A stretch of 38,100 bases of DNA, taken from positions 1-38,100 of the forward strand of contig NZ_JABSSM010000041.1 in the NCBI RefSeq assembly GCF_013214165.1, in the 5' to 3' direction. Below are positions 17,590 to 26,397 of this stretch, piece after piece. Under the pieces are notes generated by a model, which saw nothing but the letters and a program-made list of their open reading frames with translations, had not been told where the DNA came from and did no database searches. The DNA comes from Shewanella sp. Lineage in GTDB: Bacteria; Pseudomonadota; Gammaproteobacteria; Enterobacterales; Shewanellaceae. Both the position numbers and the translations under genes were made by a program. Every line of letters begins with the position of its first letter. The stretch's first letter is position 1.

Positions 17590-18219
17590 CTACTGTTTCA
17601 GATACCGCACCGCCATCTCGGTTCTCGATTTGGCATTGGCCTTTCTCAGTAAGTTCTTCACGTGAACCTTGACCGTGCCTTCGCTGATATGCAATTGCTC
17701 CGAGATGGTACGATTACTCTTTCCCTGGGCCACGAGTTGTAAGATCTGTAACTCTCTTGGGGTCAGGTTATCGATCCAGTCCTGCTCATCGGGTGCATCT
17801 TTAAGTTCATAGAGGTAGTCCTCCACCGACTCGCTGATCACTCTATGCCCCTGCATGGCTTGCTTGAGTTTCTCTAATAGCAGGTCGGGCTCGGTATCTT
17901 TCAATAAATAACCATCGGCACCGGCTCTAACCAAGCGAAGGACATCCTGTTTGGCATCGGAAACCGTGAGAATAACGATGCGCGAGGTGACCCCTTCCTG
18001 ACGCAGGCCGTTTAAGGTGTCTAATCCAGTCATGCCTTTCATGTTGAGATCGAGTAGCACGATATCCGGCTCATTTTCTTCGGTAGCCGAGAGGGCATCT
18101 AATCCACTCCCAGCCTCACCAAAGAGGGTAAAATCTGAGTCAGAAGTGATTAATTGGCAAATACCGCGGCGTAACAGCGGGTGATCATCGACAACGAGCA
18201 CTGAATAAGGTTTGCCCAT
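17590..18219 (-). CDS. narP: Nitrate/nitrite response regulator NarP
   Basis: The 209-residue protein is a NarL/FixJ-type regulator. The receiver domain (about 5-120) has the acidic pair DD at 11-12, phospho-acceptor Asp57 in LLDLNM and the conserved Lys in LLKD. The LuxR-type HTH (about 145-205) reads LTPRELQILQLVAQGKSNRTISEQLHISEGTVKVHV in shorter blocks. AGGAGG stands about ten bases upstream of the ATG. It lies 84 bases after narQ in the same direction, so the two are probably co-transcribed. A matching 7-2-7 palindrome lies upstream of nrfA, its likely target. I call it NarP because the partner kinase is NarQ-like and the gene order narP-narQ-nrfA is the one I associate with Shewanella. 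Confidence 0.92.
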   Translation of the reverse strand: MGKPYSVLVVDDHPLLRRGICQLITSDSDFTLFGEAGSGLDALSATEENEPDIVLLDLNMKGMTGLDTLNGLRQEGVTSRIVILTVSDAKQDVLRLVRAGADGYLLKDTEPDLLLEKLKQAMQGHRVISESVEDYLYELKDAPDEQDWIDNLTPRELQILQLVAQGKSNRTISEQLHISEGTVKVHVKNLLRKANAKSRTEMAVRYLKQ

Positions 18220-18303
18220 TTTTTAAAGCGCCTCCTGCAAGGTGTTTTCTTATGCCTTGTATTGTATACAAAGACAAAGACAAATATGAAGTTAATCATT
18301 TAT

Positions 18304-20007
18304 CTAGGCTGGTTCCTGCTGAGGAGGGAAAGTCAGTGTTACTCTGGTCCCTCCTTCGGGATTGCCGCTGAGAGCCACTATACCCGATAAGCGGCTCGCA
18401 CGCTCATGCATAATGCCTATGCCGAAATGCAGATCACGTATTTTAACCTTTTCTATGCCGACACCATTATCACTGATGGTGATGGTGACATGGGTATCTG
18501 AACCTTTAAAACATCGAATGTTAATTTGGTCTGCTTGGGCATGCTTGATGGCGTTAACCGTGGCTTCTCGGGTTAATTGCAACACATGGATATGTTGATG
18601 GGCGCCGAGCAGTTGCATGGGCAATTTATAATCTAAGCTAATGTTAGCCTTGGTTTGGCTCTTAAGCTGCTCTAACATGGCTTCGATGGCGTGGTGTAAG
18701 TTAGGCTCCTTGACAGTCAGCCTAAAGGTCGATAAAAGCTCTCTTAATTGCACATAGGCGGTGTTTACCCCTTCATTGATTTCAGCTATCTGCTGTTCGA
18801 CTTGGGGGCTGCGACAAGCTGTGTCCAGCCCTTTAGACAGTAGGCTGACTTGGATCTTTAAGAAGGAGAGGATTTGACCTAAGGAGTCATGCAACTCCCT
18901 GGCGATGACGCCCCGCTCTTCCATCAGTGCGAGTCGTTGCCTCTGCTCTCCGGCATTATAGATGACTATCGAGCGAGCCAGCATGATGGCAAAATTTTCG
19001 AACAGTTGATAATTGGGCTCCACGCTGGAGTTGGCCTCTAAGTAACCCAGCTCATTGGATTCAAACTTAAGCGGGAAATAGGTCTGGCAATTCGCTTTCT
19101 GAGGCCAGCCGCCGTCGGCCTCAATGACTAACTCCTCTTCATTGTCCTGCACTATCACCAGACGAAGAAATGTCTCAGGTTCATGGGCCCTTAGCTGATT
19201 GAGTGCGGTTTTCAAACTGCTAATTTCGAGCTTACCCGAGTGGAGCATGACCAAGTTATCGTACAAGAGGGTTAACTCGTTATTACTGCGAGTCAGGGCT
19301 AATGTTTTATCTTGTACCTGCCTCTCTAAGTTTTGGTAAAGGGTTGATAGTTCCTTGGCGGTAGATTGGAATGCATTACTTAAGGCGCTGAGTTCAATAT
19401 ACTCAGATTTAGGCATCTCTACATCGAAGTTCCCTTTGGATATGGTATTGGCCGATTCCATTAACTGATTGAGGGGCGCGACCACTTTTCGTTTGGTGAA
19501 AAGTACCGCGATGAAAGCGATAAACAACATTAAGGCGAGGCCGATAATTTGACTCACGACTAACAATTTCAATTTGAATGCGGCGTATTGCTCAGTTTCC
19601 AGCACCAGTAGATCGATAGTATCGACAAAGTCTTTCAGCGCAGCGGCGTAGAGGCGTGAATTTTCCTCCTCGATATAAGATCTCATCACCTTCCATTTGT
19701 GAATAACCAGAAGATATTGATCCGTGAGCTCGTCGGGTGTTTTCCAGTCGAGTGAGCGCTTGAGTGCATCTGAATAGAGGGTGTCTTCAAACTCCTCTAT
19801 CTTTTGCAAGGCATTTTCACTACCCGAGTTGGCATAGAACATCAAACGATAGCTCTGCATTCGCAAAGAACCAGATGCGTTGATGGCCCTGGCATCCCCA
19901 AGACTGTAAGCTAAGTTGACGATGGCGAAGCTCGCCAGACTACTCGATAATAATATTAAAGTTAACATTAGACCCAAAATGGTCGACGTTAAACTGCCTT
20001 TTTTCAT
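18304..20007 (-). CDS. narQ: Nitrate/nitrite sensor histidine kinase NarQ
   Basis: This inner-membrane kinase of 567 residues should phosphorylate NarP in response to nitrate or nitrite. TM1 is at about 9-31, followed by the periplasmic P-box ARAINASGSLRMQSYRLM (39-56) that binds the ligand, and TM2 at about 147-170. HAMP (about 171-222) and a coiled coil follow, then a GAF-like region to about 350, then the HisKA_3 box with ELHDSLGQ (His373). The ATPase domain carries REATVNAIKHA, DNGVGI and HFGIGIMHERASRLSG. It is divergent from nrfA and upstream of narP. The cytoplasmic region lacks an obvious Cys cluster. Confidence 0.93.
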   Translation of the reverse strand: MKKGSLTSTILGLMLTLILLSSSLASFAIVNLAYSLGDARAINASGSLRMQSYRLMFYANSGSENALQKIEEFEDTLYSDALKRSLDWKTPDELTDQYLLVIHKWKVMRSYIEEENSRLYAAALKDFVDTIDLLVLETEQYAAFKLKLLVVSQIIGLALMLFIAFIAVLFTKRKVVAPLNQLMESANTISKGNFDVEMPKSEYIELSALSNAFQSTAKELSTLYQNLERQVQDKTLALTRSNNELTLLYDNLVMLHSGKLEISSLKTALNQLRAHEPETFLRLVIVQDNEEELVIEADGGWPQKANCQTYFPLKFESNELGYLEANSSVEPNYQLFENFAIMLARSIVIYNAGEQRQRLALMEERGVIARELHDSLGQILSFLKIQVSLLSKGLDTACRSPQVEQQIAEINEGVNTAYVQLRELLSTFRLTVKEPNLHHAIEAMLEQLKSQTKANISLDYKLPMQLLGAHQHIHVLQLTREATVNAIKHAQADQINIRCFKGSDTHVTITISDNGVGIEKVKIRDLHFGIGIMHERASRLSGIVALSGNPEGGTRVTLTFPPQQEPA

Positions 20008-20078
20008 TAGTTAAAAACTCGCTAAATTACGTTTAATAGTCAATTCGTTAGACTTGTTCTAATTTAGTTGCCACTTAA

Positions 20079-20097
20079 ACCTATTAACAAATAGGTA
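20079..20097. promoter_or_regulatory. Candidate second NarP-type site (imperfect)
   Basis: ACCTATT (20079-20085) and AATAGGT (20090-20096) are inverted around four bases. ATAGGTA at 20091-20097 fits the NarL/NarP heptamer on the opposite strand, while the left half is off-consensus and the spacing is not two bases. It sits close to the narQ start, so it could bear on narQ autoregulation. The evidence is weak. Confidence 0.35.
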
Positions 20098-20125
20098 AAA
20101 GTGTGAACAACAGCACCTTTACATT

Positions 20126-20139
20126 TTGATCTACCGCAA
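20126..20139. promoter_or_regulatory. Candidate FNR/EtrA-like site, half-conserved
   Basis: TTGAT-CTAC-CGCAA has a perfect left half and three of five matches in the right half of the FNR consensus TTGATNNNNATCAA. It lies 14 bases from the NarP palindrome, in the promoter region of a gene normally expressed without oxygen. Only a tentative call is justified. Confidence 0.35.
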
Positions 20140-20152
20140 ACTTTATACTGGA

Positions 20153-20168
20153 TACCTCTTTAGAGGTA
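20153..20168. promoter_or_regulatory. NarP 7-2-7 binding site upstream of nrfA
   Basis: TACCTCT-TT-AGAGGTA is a perfect palindrome. Both heptamers fit the NarL/NarP consensus TACYYMT, and the two-base spacer is the arrangement NarP requires in E. coli. The site is centred about 94 bases before the nrfA ATG, in the gap between narQ and nrfA. If the TATAAA-like -10 near 20230 is used, the centre is roughly 75-80 bases upstream of transcription start. This is the best-supported operator in the window. Confidence 0.82.
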
Positions 20169-20254
20169 TGTCTAAACATGTGTTAAGGGGCTAACTTCGG
20201 CCTTGGAGATGATGTGGTTATTAAGACTACTATAAAAAGTAACACGGAGATGAG

Positions 20255-21655
20255 ATGGTGAGAACATTAACTAAAAAATCCTTTGCCCTAAGTGCATTGG
20301 TCGCAGCGAGTCTGATGACTTCCGGCGTGATGGCCGATAATAAAACTGAGCCTAGAAACCAAGTGTATAAAGATAAATTTTCTAAGCAATACAACAGCTG
20401 GCATGAAACTTCTGAGAGCTCTGAGATTGTCGATGTGCTGGAAGCCGATCCAAACCTAGTGGTGTTGTGGGCAGGCTATGGCTTCTCTAAAGATTATAAC
20501 AAGGCCCGTGGCCATATCTACGCGGTAACTGATGTTCGTAATACCTTACGTACCGGCGCCCCTAAGTCAGATGCCGATGGCCCAATGCCTATGGCATGTT
20601 GGAGCTGTAAGGGCCCGGATGTACCTCGCATGATAGAGGAGCAGGGGGAAGACGGTTACTTCACGGGGAAGTGGTACAAAGGCGGCGCAGAAATCGTCAA
20701 CACTATCGGTTGTAGCGATTGTCATGTGAGCGGTAAGTCTAAACTGCGTATCTCGCGTCCTTTCGCCGTGCGCGCCATGGAAACGATCGGCACGCCATTC
20801 GATGAAGCTTCTCGTAAAGATAAGCAGTCTATGGTCTGTGGCCAATGTCATGTGGAATACTACTTCGAGAAGACTAAAGATCACAAGGGCTTCGTTAAGT
20901 TCCCTTGGGATCAAGGCATGACCGTAGATGGTGCCGAAGCCTATTATGATGGGATTCAGTTTGCTGATTGGACTCACAAGATCTCCAAGACGCCTATGTT
21001 GAAAGCACAGCATCCTGGATATGAAACCTGGAAGCTTGGCGTACATGGACAGAACAATGTCAGTTGTACAGACTGTCACATGCCTAGAGTCAAGAATGCC
21101 GAAGGCCGTAAGTATACCGATCATAAGGTGGGTAACCCATTCGATCGCTTCGAAGAAACGTGTGGTACTTGTCATGAACAGAGCAAGGAGTTCATGGTCG
21201 ACCTGACTAATCAGCGTAAGGTGAAAGTTCAAGAACTTAAGTTGGCAGCGGAAGGTCAATTGGTTAAGGCTCACTTCGAGGCTGGTGCAGCTTGGGAAGC
21301 CGGTGCTACCGAAGCCGAGATGAAGCCAATTCTTACCGATATTCGTCATTCACAGTGGCGCTGGGATTATGCGACAGCCTCTCACGGTGTTGCGGCTCAC
21401 GCGCCGACTGAAGCCCTGCGTATCTTAGGTACAGCGGTAGATAAGGCGGCAGATGCTCGGGTTAAGCTCGCTCACCTGCTGGCGAATAAAGGTGTTAAAC
21501 AGCCAATCTCATACCCTGACACTTCTACCAAGGCTAAGGCACAAGCTGCCATGGGCATGGATATGAAGAAGTTGAATGCCGATAAAGCTGAGTTTAAGAA
21601 GACTGTACTGCCTAAGTGGGATGCAGAAGCTAAGAAGCGTGAAGCGACGTACTAG
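20255..21655 (+). CDS. nrfA: Cytochrome c nitrite reductase, ammonia-forming (NrfA)
   Basis: NrfA reduces nitrite to ammonium with six electrons in the periplasm. The precursor has 466 residues with a Sec signal ending near VMA (26). The active-site haem 1 has the unusual lysine-ligated motif CWSCK (115-119); four ordinary CXXCH motifs follow at 153-157, 195-199, 271-275 and 303-307. Tyr just after the third motif and His264 before the fourth fit the known catalytic Tyr and His. GGAG lies six bases before the ATG. No nrfB, nrfH or nrfCD adjoins it. In Shewanella, electrons reach NrfA from CymA, encoded elsewhere, which is the likely case here. Divergent narQ-narP and the NarP palindrome indicate nitrate/nitrite control. 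Confidence 0.97.
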   Translation: MVRTLTKKSFALSALVAASLMTSGVMADNKTEPRNQVYKDKFSKQYNSWHETSESSEIVDVLEADPNLVVLWAGYGFSKDYNKARGHIYAVTDVRNTLRTGAPKSDADGPMPMACWSCKGPDVPRMIEEQGEDGYFTGKWYKGGAEIVNTIGCSDCHVSGKSKLRISRPFAVRAMETIGTPFDEASRKDKQSMVCGQCHVEYYFEKTKDHKGFVKFPWDQGMTVDGAEAYYDGIQFADWTHKISKTPMLKAQHPGYETWKLGVHGQNNVSCTDCHMPRVKNAEGRKYTDHKVGNPFDRFEETCGTCHEQSKEFMVDLTNQRKVKVQELKLAAEGQLVKAHFEAGAAWEAGATEAEMKPILTDIRHSQWRWDYATASHGVAAHAPTEALRILGTAVDKAADARVKLAHLLANKGVKQPISYPDTSTKAKAQAAMGMDMKKLNADKAEFKKTVLPKWDAEAKKREATY

Positions 21656-21752
21656 CTAACAATGATTCTGCTAAGTGCTAGCAGCATGATAAAGCCAAGC
21701 TTATCAAGCGCTAGAGACTAAAGATAAGCAAGGTTAGCGCAGGCTCTTAAAT

Positions 21753-21787
21753 AAAAAATCCGCAGCGAGTTAGCTGCGGATTTTTTT
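21753..21787 (+). terminator. Intrinsic terminator of nrfA
   Basis: AAAAAATCCGCAGC and GCTGCGGATTTTTT form a long stem with a six-base loop and a T run. It lies about 100 bases after the nrfA stop, with a T tract only on the plus strand outside the stem. Confidence 0.92.
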
Positions 21788-21847
21788 ATGTCCGAAATCA
21801 ATACTATGTAAAATAATGGGTCATATTTAGCCCATTTTCTCGCACTT

Positions 21848-21946
21848 TTTAGCGAGCCGGCCGCTAGTTCGCTAAATTAAGCCTGATCACATTTTCACCT
21901 TGGTTCATTTGTTTTTATGGTCATTCCCGCAATGCTTGTGGGCGGG
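21848..21946. repeat. Intergenic inverted repeats after nrfA
   Basis: TTTAGCGA (21848-21855) and TCGCTAAA (21869-21876) form a perfect eight-base inverted repeat whose loop contains GCCGGC. Further on, CCCGC (21926-21930) and GCGGG (21942-21946) form a second hairpin within GTCATTCCCGC-type wording common in dispersed bacterial repeats. No gene is seen in 21788-22214. Confidence 0.55.
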
Positions 21947-22132
21947 GAACCCGCTGTTTTGGCTAGTCTTCGAATGAAGCTGGATGATATTTTTTGTGTG
22001 GGTTCATCTTTTTTGGTGAGGGGGGAAATGCTATAGTTTCAAATGATTAGCGAATGTGGACGCTTCAATTCGATGATGTTTTTATTCAGAATGGTATCAG
22101 TAGCGAGTTATGGCAGAGCAAAGTAAGCGATA

Positions 22133-22206
22133 AGCTGTAAGTGATGAGTCAGAGCCGAACCTTGGCGCTAGAATTTCTTACCACTTACCACTTACCACTT
22201 ACAGCT
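22133..22206. repeat. Inverted repeat with internal heptamer tandem repeat
   Basis: AGCTGTAAGTG (22133-22143) is the exact reverse complement of CACTTACAGCT (22196-22206). Between them TTACCAC is repeated three times head to tail (22178-22198). The element ends nine bases before the RDD gene stop and could act at the 3' end of that transcript, but it has no T run. Confidence 0.75.
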
Positions 22207-22214
22207 AGTTGCTG

Positions 22215-22739
22215 TTAAACGCCGCGCCAGTTGCGCATCTGATTGGCTTCTTCCGACAGCACTACCACTTCTGAGCGGGTCATCATATCTTGCAAAGAAA
22301 GTTTATCGCCGTTGATCAAGATCCACAGGTTGCCAATTCCTAACAGAGACCATACCAGACGAGCCGAGGCCGTGATCATACTCAGGCATTGGCCGTTTGG
22401 GTGTTGGATCTTGAGTTTCCAGGCGCGCATGCCTAAGGTTTGACCGCCGTAGCTCCAGAAGGAGATGTAAAACAAACCCACACACAGGGCTATCCATAGC
22501 TGGTATATGCCCTTGTAAAGCGAGTCGCTATTGAGCAAGTCTGATACATGCTCATAGGTTCCCATGTCTATCAAGCCTGAAGAGGTGAGGGCGGTAAACA
22601 CGCCAAAACCTATGGCGCCGGCTATCATATAGACAGCTACCGCGAGTAGAAGATCATAGACGGCGGCGCCGCCGCGGCGAAAGAATCCCGCACGAGGGAA
22701 GTTAGCATGTTCGCGGTTTGGCATTGAGCTTTCGGTCAT
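22215..22739 (-). CDS. RDD-domain membrane protein
   Basis: This protein of about 174 residues is an RDD-family inner-membrane protein. PRAGFFRRGGAAVYDLLLA carries the conserved Arg and Asp before TM1, and a further segment holds ALCVGLFYISFW. SYGGQTLGMRAWKLKI is the second family motif. About three to four membrane helices are visible. RDD proteins are mostly of unknown function, some linked to ion exchange. I prefer the ATG at 22739; a GTG at 22757 is the other in-frame option but lacks a ribosome site. Confidence 0.85.
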   Translation of the reverse strand: MTESSMPNREHANFPRAGFFRRGGAAVYDLLLAVAVYMIAGAIGFGVFTALTSSGLIDMGTYEHVSDLLNSDSLYKGIYQLWIALCVGLFYISFWSYGGQTLGMRAWKLKIQHPNGQCLSMITASARLVWSLLGIGNLWILINGDKLSLQDMMTRSEVVVLSEEANQMRNWRGV

Positions 22740-22828
22740 TTTGGTGTCCACTCTCACATTCAGTTTTCGTTGCTGTCGTTGTTCGTCTACATTCTAAGGT
22801 TTAGGCCCTAAGACCAAGGTTCTAAGTG

Positions 22829-23086
22829 CTAAGCTTTGGCTTTTGGGTCATCTTTAATGTAATAGATATCGCTAAAGCCCATACGAGCGAATTCTTTATC
22901 TCTGAAGTCTCTGACTGCTGCAGAGCCTTTCGATGTCATGGCGACTTGCTGCTCCATCATATGGTAGCGGGTCAGATCGACGCCTTCGGCGGCTGCAATG
23001 GCCTCATGGATATCATGATGCTTGTCGTAAGCAAAGTTGATCTCTTTCGCTTGTTTCTTATATTTGTACGTTACTCTTACTGCCAT
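22829..23086 (-). CDS. DUF2960-like small protein
   Basis: The 85-residue protein opens MAVRVTYKYKKQAKEI and contains YDKHHDIHEAIAAAEGVDL. These features recall DUF2960, a family of unknown function restricted to Vibrio- and Shewanella-like bacteria. It is hydrophilic with no signal peptide. It lies between the RDD gene and the M32 peptidase gene, all on the minus strand, but with gaps of about 90 and 185 bases. Confidence 0.78.
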   Translation of the reverse strand: MAVRVTYKYKKQAKEINFAYDKHHDIHEAIAAAEGVDLTRYHMMEQQVAMTSKGSAAVRDFRDKEFARMGFSDIYYIKDDPKAKA

Positions 23087-23271
23087 AATCTTCTCTATCG
23101 ATTCTCTTGTACTAGTTGTTTATTCGCCTACATGACGAAACAGCTCGGTGATAATGACCATTTACGCTGCAACACACCCGAATCAAGAGGCTAGGCGTCC
23201 AGTCTCCTGAGTCTATATTTCGTAGGTGCATCATTTTACACTGGCAGCCTAATGTATCCCAGTATGATACG

Positions 23272-24762
23272 TTATTTTAGGTATCTTTGCTCTAGATGAC
23301 GCCTAAAGAATTTAGGGTTTAGGGTCTCTCCTGTGGCGTGTTTTACTAGCTCTTCGGTGGTCAATAAGCAACCCTGAGACCAGATATTCTTGTCGAGCCA
23401 ATCGAAAACCTGCGCTATGTTACCTCGGGCCAGCAGTTCGTCCACTGGCCCCAAACTTGTTTCCATGGCGAATCTAAATTGCGCCGCGTACATGGCTCCT
23501 AAGGTATAACTGGGGAAATAGCCTAGTTCACCTACGGCCCAATGGATGTCTTGCATACACCCATTACGGTAATCATCTCGGGTATCTATGCCTAACAGGG
23601 ACTGCATATGCTCCGCCCAGAATTCGGGGAGGTCGGCAACGTCTAAGCTACCGTCGACTAAGCCCTTTTCGGCTTCAAATCGCAATAGAATATGACATGG
23701 GTAAGTGACCTCATCGGCGTCGACTCGTATTAAACCTGGTTTGACTCGACTATAGATGTGATTTAATTCAGCTATGGATAGTTGGCTGTTGAGGTGCTTG
23801 CGTATCTTGGGCTGGATCTGAGATAGAAAACCTTTGCCACGACCTAGCTGCATCTCACAGAATAGACTCTGGCTCTCATGTATCGCCATGGAACGATGAC
23901 CGCCAGCAGGTTGACCACGCCACTCTTTAGGCAGTCCCTGTTCATATCTAGCGTGTCCAGTTTCGTGGACTATCCCCATTAAGCCGCTGGTAAAATCTGC
24001 TTCATCGTAACGTGTGGTTAAGCGTATATCGCCGGGTACGCCGCCACAGAAAGGGTGACTGCTGACATCTAAACGACCTTGGGTGAAATCAAACCCCAGA
24101 TATGCCATCACATCCCGGCCCAGTGCCTCCTGGTTTTGCGCCGAACATCTAGCTAAGGATATCTTGCTGTCATTGGCTTGTTGCCCTTGAACTGTCTCGA
24201 TCAATCCGGGTAGCCAGGATTTGAGATCGCCAAAAACATGCTCGAGGCGCTTGGTGGTCATGCCTGGCTCAAACTTATTTAATAGGGCATCGTAGGGGGT
24301 TAAATTTTGTGCCTGTGCCCGTATCGAAGCTTCCTCTTTTACCAGGGTCATCAAGGCTTCAAGGTTAGGCTTGAACCCTTGCCAGTCATTATTGGCTCGC
24401 TGATCACGCCAAGCATGTTCGCAGCGGTAGGCTAGCTGTGTTTTAGCTTGAACAAGATCGGCGGGAACGACATTGGCTTGCATGAAGTGATAACGGATCT
24501 CTCTGAGGTTAGACATTTGGTGGCTATCGAGTCGCTCTTCTTCAGCCTGTTTGATACTGGTTTCGATAAAACGAGCTGTTTTTAGTTCATGAATATGCCG
24601 AGCCAGTTCGGCCATGGCGGCCCCTCGACCTTCGCTGCCGCCAATAGGCATCATGGTGGCCTGATCCCAATCACCTAAGGCGCTCAGATGTTCGAAGTGG
24701 GCGACTTTCTGAAAGTGTTCAGTTAAACGCAGGTAATGGGGCGTACTCGGTGAGTGTGTCAT
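23272..24762 (-). CDS. M32 family carboxypeptidase (Taq type)
   Basis: This zinc metallocarboxypeptidase of 496 residues matches the typical M32 length. The zinc-binding HEXXH is HETGH at 266-270 (VHETGHARYEQGLP), and the third ligand is Glu296 in HESQS. Other family motifs are PFCGGVPGDIRLTTRYDE and GYFPSYTLGAMYAAQ. It is cytosolic, with no signal, and should remove C-terminal residues from peptides with broad specificity. Confidence 0.95.
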   Translation of the reverse strand: MTHSPSTPHYLRLTEHFQKVAHFEHLSALGDWDQATMMPIGGSEGRGAAMAELARHIHELKTARFIETSIKQAEEERLDSHQMSNLREIRYHFMQANVVPADLVQAKTQLAYRCEHAWRDQRANNDWQGFKPNLEALMTLVKEEASIRAQAQNLTPYDALLNKFEPGMTTKRLEHVFGDLKSWLPGLIETVQGQQANDSKISLARCSAQNQEALGRDVMAYLGFDFTQGRLDVSSHPFCGGVPGDIRLTTRYDEADFTSGLMGIVHETGHARYEQGLPKEWRGQPAGGHRSMAIHESQSLFCEMQLGRGKGFLSQIQPKIRKHLNSQLSIAELNHIYSRVKPGLIRVDADEVTYPCHILLRFEAEKGLVDGSLDVADLPEFWAEHMQSLLGIDTRDDYRNGCMQDIHWAVGELGYFPSYTLGAMYAAQFRFAMETSLGPVDELLARGNIAQVFDWLDKNIWSQGCLLTTEELVKHATGETLNPKFFRRHLEQRYLK

Positions 24763-24980
24763 GCTGGCTCTTGATCAAATGTTAACTGGCTGCATATTAT
24801 CACTCTATGTGCAGGAGTGCTTAGACATATGTATTAAGGTTAATCTTAATACTGTTTCCATATTGTTTTGGTTTTGCTATTATTTCATAGCTTTAGGGGC
24901 TTGATGAGTGGAGCCGTTGGTTAGCTAAAACACATTAAGTGTCAATGGAATGGATTTTGTGATGCACATGGAGGCGACAT

Positions 24981-25628
24981 ATGGCAGACTTTCTGCTCAC
25001 TCAGGCTAATTTACCTTTTACACTCTCTCTCACATTTGTACTCATACTCGGTGCGTTCGAAGCATTTTCACTGTGCACCGGCTTTAGCCTAGTGGGGGCG
25101 CTAGATAATTGGGCGCCCAGCGATGTCGATGTTGGCTCCCATGGAGCGGGTCCCAGTGAAGTGAATGGATTAACCGAGATTGCCACTTGGCTTTGCCTAG
25201 ATAGGCTACCATTGCTTATCTGGTTTGTGCTGGTGGCGGTCAGTTTTTCAATTACCGGTTATAGCTGTAATTATATCTCCTTGACCCTGAGTAATGCGCT
25301 ACTTCCCCAGAGCGCGACCTTGCCCATAGCACTCTTTGTTACCGCTTTCTGTTGCCGTTATATCGGTGCCCTCGTCGCCAGAATACTCCCCAAAAATGAG
25401 TCCAGTGCCGTGTCTATTGATGGCTTGCTCGGCCGAGTAGGCACTGTGACCATCGGTTGTGCGATTAAGGGCAACCCCAGTGAGGCCATAGTCAAAGATC
25501 AGTATCTACAGCAACATTATGTACTGGTAGAGCCGGAATTAGTTGGCATCGAATTTAATTCCGGTACTCAAGTCGTGTTGCTAAGAAGGCAGGGGATGGT
25601 ATGGTCTGCGGCAAGGTTTGATTCTTAA
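24981..25628 (+). CDS. yqiJ: YqiJ-like inner-membrane protein, orphan of its flotillin
   Basis: The protein of 215 residues has membrane segments at about 14-40, 75-97 and 108-130, then a soluble beta-rich OB-like domain (about 140-212) with GRVGTVTIG, KGNPSEAIVKDQ and VLVEPE. The order and length match E. coli YqiJ (about 209 residues). YqiJ normally precedes yqiK, a flotillin-like gene, and the pair is thought to organise the membrane. Here the next gene is on the opposite strand and no flotillin gene is in the window. GAGGCGAC precedes the ATG. Confidence 0.8.
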   Translation: MADFLLTQANLPFTLSLTFVLILGAFEAFSLCTGFSLVGALDNWAPSDVDVGSHGAGPSEVNGLTEIATWLCLDRLPLLIWFVLVAVSFSITGYSCNYISLTLSNALLPQSATLPIALFVTAFCCRYIGALVARILPKNESSAVSIDGLLGRVGTVTIGCAIKGNPSEAIVKDQYLQQHYVLVEPELVGIEFNSGTQVVLLRRQGMVWSAARFDS

Positions 25629-25672
25629 CCGTTTAGAGATATCGATGGTAGCGTTATCGCGGATAGATAAGA

Positions 25673-25736
25673 GAGACATTAAAAAAGCACCCTAAGGTGC
25701 TTTTTTAATGTCTCGAGTAAACCGATAGGTTTACTC
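25673..25736. terminator. Bidirectional terminator plus second hairpin
   Basis: A perfect 19-base inverted repeat (25673-25691 with 25696-25714) centres on AAAAAAGCACC-CTAA-GGTGCTTTTTT and has T runs on both strands. A second perfect hairpin, GAGTAAACC-GATA-GGTTTACTC (25715-25736), abuts it. Together they separate the convergent yqiJ-like and DUF2913-like genes. Confidence 0.92.
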
Positions 25737-25752
25737 GCTAATTCTACAGCTT

Positions 25753-26379
25753 TTATTCTACCAGCAGTGCCATGGCTGGCCCCTGATTATCGGGGAAGAC
25801 TCGATAGGCCTTATGATGCTTAATGAGGCTAGCTTTCTTATTGCCTTGGCTTAGCAGCAAACCGTGTTTGGCTGCAATTCTTGCCAACTCTTGCTCATTG
25901 GCACGGACATAGAGGGTGATGGTCTTAGTCAACTTATCGCCGTCTATGTGTCCATCATACTGCTCAACTGAGATCACCAAGCTGTCCTGGCCACAGCTAT
26001 CTAGCTTTAGCTTAGTGGTGACTTCAGAATCTAAGATAACGACCCAGTCATTTTCTTTTAGCTCACTTATCATGGCGTTCAGGGATGCGCCCACTGCCTG
26101 ATTTTGTTCTGCTGCCAGATATTGCCCTTCTATGCGTTGCAATACTGAGGTCAGTTGCGCGGCGGCGCCCATGCTGCGAGCATCGCGGATCCACTGGGTT
26201 AGTTCTTTGGCGATCAGCTTAGAGAAGCGTCGGTCTTTCAGAGCTTGAACCATCCAATTACACAGGAAGTGACTCTCGGCAGCGGGCGTTTGCACCACAT
26301 TTTTGCCCTTGCTGCGCTCTTCGAGCGCTGCAAGCCCTGCTTGAGTGATTTCGATGAGGGCCTGATTATAACGAGTCAT
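25753..26379 (-). CDS. DUF2913-like protein of unknown function
   Basis: This soluble protein of 208 residues lacks signal and membrane segments. The first half is helical (ALIEITQAGLAALEER, HFLCNWMVQALKDRRFSKLIAKELTQWIRDARSMG in shorter blocks); the second half mixes beta strands and ends RVFPDNQGPAMALLVE. It resembles DUF2913, but I am only moderately sure. I chose the ATG at 26379; a TTG one codon earlier is the alternative, and GAAGGGA is upstream of both. It starts 18 bases after the RhlE-type helicase stop and is likely cotranscribed. Confidence 0.68.
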   Translation of the reverse strand: MTRYNQALIEITQAGLAALEERSKGKNVVQTPAAESHFLCNWMVQALKDRRFSKLIAKELTQWIRDARSMGAAAQLTSVLQRIEGQYLAAEQNQAVGASLNAMISELKENDWVVILDSEVTTKLKLDSCGQDSLVISVEQYDGHIDGDKLTKTITLYVRANEQELARIAAKHGLLLSQGNKKASLIKHHKAYRVFPDNQGPAMALLVE

Positions 26380-26397
26380 CAAATTATTCCCTTCGCC

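Noticed and set aside
20567..21349. 260-codon frame antisense to nrfA
   Set aside because: It lies wholly inside nrfA, whose five haem motifs are unambiguous. Such antisense frames are common opposite GC-biased codons.
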